From Scolanthus callimorphus (Eukaryota; Cnidaria; Anthozoa; Actiniaria; Edwardsiidae), in assembly GCA_033964015.1 (NCBI GenBank), contig CM066919.1, positions 23,427,204-23,491,203 on the forward strand: DNA of 64,000 nucleotides, written 5' to 3'. Under the pieces are notes generated by a model. The model did no database searches, was not told the DNA's origin, and was given only the letters and a program-made list of their open reading frames with translations. Shown here piece after piece: positions 50,901 through 59,900 of this stretch (position 1 is its first letter; each line of letters opens with the position of its first letter). The position numbers and the translations under genes are program-made.

Positions 50901-53900
50901 CGTGTCTTATCTGGTGCCATATGTGAATGACACAAATGTTACGCCCTGGTTTATTATAATGATAGGGCTCGTGCTCGATCTTCGTGTCTTATCTGGTGCC
51001 ATATGTGAATGACACAAATGTTACGCCCTGGTTCATTATAATGATAGGGCTCGTGCTCGATCTTCGTGTCTTATCTGGTGCCATATGTGAATGACACAAA
51101 TGTTACGCCCTGGTTCATTATAATGATAGGGCTCGTGCTCGATCTTCGTGTCTTATCTGGTGCCATATGTGAATGACACAAATGTTACGCCCTGGCTCAT
51201 TATAATGATAGGGCTCGTGCTCGATCTTCGTGTCTTATCTGGTGCCATATGTGAATGACACAAATGTTACGCCCTGGCTCATTATAATGATAGGACTCGT
51301 GCTCGATCTTCGTGTCTTATCTGGTGCCATATGTGAATTGTGGTACGTGACATAGGAATGTGATGATATTGGTACACGCCACGGATACCGTTATGTGGAT
51401 GGGACATGACATTAGTGGCGCTCACTCCAGGGGCACCTTGGGTGCAATATATCACGGGGACATGATATTGGAGGTGCTTGAAGTGGGGACATAAAACTCA
51501 ATGTACCTGATTATATACTTACCGTAGTACCATGGTACTGGTATTGGTCCCTGGTCATGACATTTTCAGGATGTCCCACGTGGTCCTTATTACTGAGCTC
51601 ACACACCCTAGTGGTGTTATGCGTACCATTGTTGATGACAGGGCCGACGTTAAATGAGATGCACTCGGGCTCAAGATAACACGTGATGCGACAGCTTGAC
51701 ACGCTTGGCTCGTATGACGTACTGATCACGTGACCCACCAGCGAGGTGTTGTGTCGCGGCACGCCAAATAGAAGCACGCGGCAACATTCGGTAGCTACAA
51801 AAAGGAACAAAAAGTCACTTGCGTGGCTAATATGCCTGTGTTAGGTTATAAACCGCACTGCTTGCTGCGGAATTACTTTACTATCAGCCAATCAGAATCG
51901 AAGAAAACACAAATTTGCTGCTGAATGGCTTCCCTGTGAGCCAATTAAATTCAAGGTCCTGCGGAGCAGCTTCTGTGTCAGCCAATTAGAATCGAAAGAA
52001 AGCCCAAACTTGCAGCTGAATGGTTCCCCGTGAGCCAATCAAAATCAAGGTGCTGTGGTGTGGCTTCTGTGTCAGACTCGAAAGAAAGCACAGAGTTGCT
52101 GCTAAAAGGCTTCCCTGTGGGCCAATCAAAATGAAGATGCTGTGGAGTGGCTTCGGTGTCACAGCGAAATGTTCCCAAAAACCAATAGTGGATGAAATAT
52201 TTCCATAAAAAAAACATTTATCCAAAAACAGAACACTTCCCATTCATGTTTTCACTTTGGGTATTAAAAATTGATATTCTTTGAAATGCAGTTAAATTCC
52301 GATAAATGGATTGCATTACCTTAAAAGCATTTATGGGAATTTTCGAAATACTTCGCCATGGGCCATTTCTACGCCCACCTGCGTTCTTCTTTATTTTTAC
52401 GTTTCTCTTGGCATGAGGATTCGGCCCCCGACGTGAGACACCTGTTTTCAGGGTTAACCTATTACAAAATTTCGTGTTCGCCCAACACGAAATTCATTTT
52501 ACATTCAACAATAAAATTCTTTTTTTGTTCCTTATTCTTGCTCGTGAAATACGAAATTTTCTTCAAGTTCAACATAAAAATTTATTATTTCATTATCATT
52601 ATTATTATCATCGAACACGAAAGTTTCCTGTTATTGAACACAAAATTTGAGTTGCTAGTCAATCAAGAATTTCGTATTCAAAAGCAAAGTAACCTAAAAT
52701 TACTAAAGTTTCCTGTTATTGAACACAAAATTTGAGTTGCTAGTCAATCACGAATTTCGTATTCAAAAATGGGGATCGCCATTGTCATTGTACTAGCTTG
52801 TTCCCTACTTTTCATAATGTTTTCCAAACGGTTATATTTTATACTTTTTGAGTATTTTTATTAAAACGAATCCGTAATTTACTTCTGAAAACTATGTTGC
52901 TGCAAAGCAAACAAATCATGACTTTAATTATCTTTTACGATTAATGTTTAGCTGTCACTGTTAATGAACTATTATTAAAAATCATGAAAAAAGCTAGCCT
53001 TTTGTCTACACTCCTTTGGACTTGCTTTTTCCATGTTCCGAGATGAATATTAGTGCTCGAATGACCTGAAGATAACTAGAAAATAGTGAAACCTCGTGTG
53101 GCTCTTATAACTGTATGCATTGCTACGCGACGTCAACATTCAATGTTGCGATGGGCGATTGGCGATTTTTAGAGCCGTCAATCAAACCAAAACGCTGGAT
53201 CCGGCTACTTTAGTGGCTCGATATTGATTGCCAAATCAACCAAAATGGTTTTAAGCTATCATTTGGCTTCCTTGCTTAGAATGTTTAACTTTCTGGTTCA
53301 AGAAAACGGACATTACAATTTTCTTGCGTAAAATCGCCAATCGCAACTGTGAATTTTGAGGTCGCGTAGCAATGCACACGGTGGTAACTTGAAAATAATG
53401 ACTGTTTTAGCATTACTATGTTAAGCTTATCTTTGTATATATTTTTCATGCGCCATTTCCTACCTTGAAAACTCAATGCCAAGAGAAAACAGTACAGAGC
53501 AAACTCCATCGCGGATTTACAACTACATTTTTCTTGCATCGCCGATTATTTTGGCATTTTTCAAGGTTAAGCAGTGTAGACTAAACAATTTGTCAGAATT
53601 CCTTACGCAAGTGAATCCCGTTATGTGGATGCTTCCTTTAAAATTAATGAGTTTTCAAATGACGTTTTTACATCATTGTTTTGTTAGTTACCACGGTACG
53701 TTTTTGTATGTATGCATACAAACATCAAATGTGGAACAGATGCTACGGCTGCGACAAAATGTAAAACGACTGTAATTTACATCTATTCTTCCAGACATTA
53801 GAAACGTTTTTATGTCCGCTATGAATTTAGTAATGTAATGTAATATAGTCTAGGATAACGCTATGGGGCTATGTCACGACTGTTTTAACAAAATGTTATA

Positions 53901-56900
53901 AAATAAGACCAGTTAAAATAAAATAAGACCAATAAGTCTACAGGGGGGGGGGGGGGAGCTTTACATAAACAACTCAAGAAATCCCACATTATGCTTCAAC
54001 TTGGTGAAAAACAGGAATTTACATGCGTAACGCATCTTTATTCCCCTCTCTCAGGTCTTGTGGCGATCTCAAACTGTGTCGGAAAATCCTCCAACGTGCC
54101 GTCCAATCGGCAAGTGACAACCCCGAGGGAGCGACTCAGGCTTTGCTAAGCTTTGAGGAGGAGGAAGGTATTGTTATTTTAACTGACAGATGTCAGTCAT
54201 TGTTTAGTGACATGTGTCGAACGTTCAGTCCATTTTGTATTTTTTTTTAAAGATCACGTGTCCGATAGGCGTGACAAATAGTTTCGTAGCCCATAAAAGT
54301 CTATCCGAATAAGGTAACGGTAAAATTAGTGAACGCAATCCGTTTAAATCTCATGGAATTTCGATCCATCCTTTGGTCTAAAACTGGTTTAAGTGATATG
54401 TAGTTATAGAACAACAAACTAATGGTGTTATTTTGAAAGTTTCTTACCGTAAGATCAACACAACAAACAGATCATACCACTGCCACACCCATCACACACA
54501 GGGTTTTTAATGATGACAGGTGGCCGAGTGGTCTAAGCCCTTCGCCTCTTACCTCTGTGATCAGGGCTGGATTCCGGCTTGGACTGCTGGGGAACTGTCT
54601 CTGCTGCTTGGGTCGTATTTTGGTTCGCCCCATTTCTCCTGTGTTTCGTGCGTCTTTCGGATAAGACAACAAAACCGAGAACCCTTCCCCCATTGCTGTA
54701 CAACTAACCTGCCGCTGTATTCTTTACAGGCACGCTAGAAGACTGGGATGCGTCGTTTTCTCGTTGTCACACTCGAATTAAAATGGTCAACGAGCGGCGA
54801 AATAAGGTAGGTGTCTGCTCCGGCTACCAGGGGGGTGGCGGATGGGCCCAGGGTCCTCCCCAGGGGGGAGGTGAGGAGAGGACCCTGGCGCGCGAGGATG
54901 CCAGGATCCCATCGATAATGTGTCGTGGCTGAACGTGCGTGGTTGTTAACTGGAGGGGTGAACAAACCTTAGCTTTTCTTGACTTCCGTAAGATTTCATT
55001 GTAAAGGCGTTGCTATTATCGTTTTTTTTTTTTCAGGCTGCCGAGAAAGAGGCCGCGCAAGCGAAAGCAGAAGAAAAGGCAACCGAGAAAAGAAATGCCG
55101 CCAAAGCCGAGAAAAAAGCTGTCAAGAAAATAGAAAAGAAAGCTAAAGTACAAGAACTCAAAAGAAAGGTTAGGTTTGCTACCATTACAGGCGCGTAGCT
55201 ACCTGTACGCACGTGCGTACCTCGAGAAGCTAAACGAACAAGGGCTCTATGCCCTGAGGCAGCTTAAAGGGGCTCCCGCACGCTTAATATTCGTCCACCG
55301 TGGACAGAAAATTAGTAAAATTGTAACCGTGACAACACATGTACATTTGCCCGTAGTAATCAAAATAATCCTCGAGATTAATAGAAAAACCTTTCAAGTG
55401 TTAGACAAATGCAATTGTAGGTTGTTTTAACCTGTTATCAAGACGATGGAATTGGATTGCGTCTGGAGCTATTTTCTTGTCAGAGTAGTGGCCAGCAAGC
55501 GTGCGAGAGCCCCTTTAAAGAACGGTTTACACTTTTTTCTCGCGCGAGTTGCAATTACAACTCTCTTGTGTAAACGAGATGCAAATCCGGTGTGATTTCT
55601 GTGCTCTCTTTTCTCCAAATCGCATCAAGTTGCAAAGAGTTTCGAACATGTTTGAAATCTCCGCGACATCACGCGACAAAAATCGCGGCAGATCGCGCCG
55701 AATTGCACATAGTTTACATTAGTGATTTTGAGTTGACGCGCACTTGCGAGAAAAATCGCCGTGACTCGCGTGACAAAAATTGCAGCAAAAAGTCCACAGT
55801 GTAAACTGGCCTTAAGAAATGTGATGTTTGTACTAAAGATGTAATTTCTGTTTACTGCGCGAAAGATCCAATACCGCTTCATACCAGAAACTCGACGAGG
55901 TCGCGTACGCCCCGTAACCATATATAAATATAAACTTTGACAATGGAAGAAAAAAAAAGAATACGAGCTAAAAATGTCCATTACGATGTATTTGTAAAAT
56001 GTTCTACCTGAATCGCACGCCACAAGCGATCTTTTGTGTTTTTTAGACCGGCGAATGACATCATCATTATGGAATTTTCCATAATTTCTGTCGAGGGTTC
56101 GACTTCTCTCGACAAGATGGCTGTTTTTGCACTAAAAAGACAAGCTGCTCACGAACTAAATTTATTCGTTATTCTTGTGAAGGGGTGATGGAGTTTGTTG
56201 AAGATGAATAAATCGTTAATGTTCTGATGTCGATTCAGGCGAAAAGTGAACAAGACAAGACTGACGGAGAAGACTCCGCAGAACCAGCACCCAAGAAACC
56301 TTGCGGTAATACTCTACTCTGAGCATTTACAAACACTTGAACGGCATAAACAGAATAGTGTCGTTTAAATCTTTTCTTCGGATTTTAGACATAGGCCTAC
56401 TATATTTCATTTTCTTATACTCATATGGTGTTTTCAATAAAGTTAGTTACGCTTTAAGAGAAAAGCTAGAAAGCTTTGACCGAGCGGTATTGTGGGCTAG
56501 CCCGCATTCTGGCTTCCTTGCGTTGTTCACTATTAACGAAAACTCGTAATTAATAGTGCTAAATTGTACTTGTATTGACAATCTAAACAGTCGAGGAAAG
56601 CAACGAAGAAGCTAAGATGGAGCGCGTTTCTCCTGAAAAGCTCGATGCAAATGAGGGAGCTAAACACCATGACAGGTATGTTTTCCTTCCCCTCCCTCTG
56701 ATCCAAGTTTAAGATAAACTTGCACACATTCGCCATGTGTAACGTTCCTTGTTTTAGGCTAAACTTAGACTGTTTTCCGTTGCAGATCCACAGATCCCCG
56801 GAAAGTGTTTATCAGTAACTTACTCTTCACAATCACAGAAGAAGAACTAAACGAGAAGTTTTCCAAGGTTGGTCATACAAGTGACTGCTGCCTTAGTTTT

Positions 56901-59900
56901 GATTTTCGTTGAAAAAAATCATGAAGGTAGATTAACTAGTAACAACATTTCGTACCTCACGAATGCTACGTTCAAACCGCTAAACTGCACTGGTACCGAA
57001 CTGGCGCTATAACTAAGGGCTGGTTTAAACACGAAAGCGAGCGCAAGGATATCAAACTAATACATTTCCCCATTCTCGAACCCAGAGCTCCCCGGCTCGT
57101 AACCCAGCACCCTGGTTACATGATCCTGACATCCGCGAACTTCAATCAAAGCGGAATACTCTCCGTATGAGTGCACACGAGACGCAGGACTCAAGTGTCT
57201 GGGAGGCGTTTAGAGCAACTTGTAAAGCCCTAAAACTAGCCATACGTAGTGCGAAGAAGGCTTTCTATGAAAACGCCTTCTCTTCTAAAAGACCAAAGGT
57301 CATTTGGCAGACTATCCATCGGATCCTAAACCCTAGCCCAAAACCACTCAGGGCAGATCCTGATGAGCTCAACCATTTTTCAACACCACGGCTGAACGTA
57401 CTCTCGGTAAAGGGGCTGTTGATACCTCTGATGAACTGCTTGAACTCATAAACGGCCTCCATTACCACTCGGAATCACCGTCCTTTGAATTTCGCGAGGT
57501 GAGCCAGAGTGAAGTTCTGAGAGAGATAAGGGCGCCTTCGATTAGATTGCTCTACTGGCCTGGATGCTTTACCGGTGAAATTCATTAAGCCTGTAGCGGA
57601 GATCTTGTCGGGACCACTGACATACATTCTCAATGTGTGCATTAAAACCTTGCATTTTCCGGCTGCCTGGAAAGTTGCGCGCATTTCTCCTATTCCTAAG
57701 GTCGACCATCCAAAATCTTCCCATGACTACCGGCCTGTATCAAGTCTCCCAGCACTCTCAAAGGTGTTCTAGCGGCTAGCTGCACAGCAGGTTATAACAT
57801 TATCCGCGCCATGCGCCGCGGAGAGGTCACCTTAATGGTTCTTGCGGATTACTCGAAGGCTTTCGATACTGTTAATTTTAAATCAATAATTTCTAAGATG
57901 CATGCCATGGGCTTCTCAGAAAACTCCCTTCGATGGGTTCTTTCCTATCTTGTTGGGCGCCAACAAATGGTGCAAATAGACGATAAATCATCTGGTCGAC
58001 TTGAAACACTTGCCTTGAGTTTGCGTTCTGCGTTTGCGTCGTGTGTGAACCAGCCCTAAGGCTGCGTCCACACGCGTGTACATAGGAACCCAATCAATGC
58101 CCAGTTGAGTGCCGGGGTACAATGACTTTGCACTTGGGTTCCCGCGTCGTGCCCGAATTTTGGCGTGGGCCAAAACGTTTATTCACACTAGTACCTGGAC
58201 ACCTTGTCTGGATAACTAGTGTGAACACAGCCTACGGCACTGCGTGTGATCGCGTCTTTGCTGATCCGATAACAGACGTATGTGTACCTTCATGGGTGCA
58301 CTTTATTGTAGCAAGCGAGTGTTGATGTTTATTAATATAATTTATATTCTTTTGCCCAGCTCGGCGAGGTTGTAGACGTTCGGATTGTCAAGAACATGGC
58401 GGGTCGGTCTAAGGGATACGCGTACGTGGAGTTCAAAGACGAGGTGAGAAATCACCTTCCTTGATTTTATGCCTACTATGACTAGGCCTGGGACTATGGC
58501 TACTACTGATTGTTATTGTTCCAGTTTGTAGGCAAACTATGGGAACCTGTTCCGAATTTTTGCGAGCCGAGATAAAAAATTGTGTATCAATCAGCTGCGA
58601 GATAGACGGATAAATAGGCGTACATCATGGCCCTGTAGGCTCCATTAGAATGACCCCTGGACTGAAAGCGGTTTTCTTGATTCTGCAAAGGAACTGCTGC
58701 ACTGAAACTTGCAGTCTCAAAACAGAACAGGTCTTGTTCTCGTTCTCGTTTCTTTACCGATCGAAGCACGGGAACCCCGACTGTATGTACAATAAGTTTC
58801 CGTAGCGGCGGTTGTTTTTATTGCTGTGGTTGTCTGCTGCTGGTGTTGTTGTGCAGATGTTCGTTTGCATCCATTGTTAGCCATGTTTTTCCTTGTCTCT
58901 CTAGTCGCCCGTGCAAGCTGCCCTTGCAATGGACCGAGAAAAGATGGAAGGCAGGCCCATGTTCATATCGCCATGTGTGGACAAAACTAAGAACCCGACC
59001 ACTTTCAAGGTGAGTCCACTCCCTTCTGGGTCTTGATGGTTGATGGATCAGCATATTACAAATGTTGTCCCCAGACACTCTCCGATGTCCACAAACCGCA
59101 ATGGTTTGTGGGATAGTTTCACAGGGCGCGCAGAGGGTTATGGGATATGCATGTCCCACAATTCATTGCGAGCCGCTTGTACTCATTCCCAGTCCCTACG
59201 GCTCCAAAACAGTTTTCATAGAGATATCGATTGGAAAAATCACCGCAAGAGACACAAAAATTAACGTCTGTTTACGATACTGTCTTATCACAAAATGTCG
59301 AACGGAATGTCTTTTCCTTCATTCTAGTTCCCGACGTCTCTCGACAAACACACATTGTTCGTGTCCAACCTTGCCTTTGATATCAAGGAATCTGAGGTTC
59401 AAGAAATCTTTAGTAAGGTACGCTGTCTGCACTGAATCATTGGACCAATCGCAGTGAGCACAGTCGTTTTGTTTGGTATTGGTTTCATTTTGAATGCTCA
59501 CAGGGAAGCCATTTAGCAACAAGATGACATTTATGCATTCTTATTGTTGGCTGACCGGGGCCATTTAGCAGCAATTTGTAATTTCGCCTAAAGTCACTGG
59601 GCAAATTGCAGTCATGAAACAAGCTTACTTAGGCTTAGGACATACGCCGATCTAATCATGAGCCGTTCCTAATGCAAAATGGGGATACTCTAGTGTCTAA
59701 TGGTTTGACCGGCGTATGTCCTAGGCCTTGTCTTTCTTAGAAAGCACTAAATTCAGATACCCTACTTGGGAGACTTGAGAGACCCCACTCTTGATGTGAC
59801 ACACGTCATGGAGGGTGTAATTTCTGCACATGGAAACTTATTTCCAATTTTCTACTTGAAACCATTTCAATGTTGCAATAGAATATCTCGTACAGTTTGT

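Noticed and set aside
49140..51339. CRISPR-like array
   Set aside because: The whole 82-bp unit repeats with no unique spacers, and the genome is eukaryotic. It is a minisatellite.
54519..54600. Functional tRNA gene
   Set aside because: The A box is good but the B box is degenerate and a clean acceptor stem is not seen. A SINE head fits better.
57167..58059. Host gene with reverse-transcriptase similarity
   Set aside because: The pieces are out of frame and truncated, typical of a dead LINE fragment in an intron.
58818..59457. ORFs of 110-130 codons around SART3 exons 23-24
   Set aside because: They run through introns or the antisense strand. The SART3 exons explain the coding signal.
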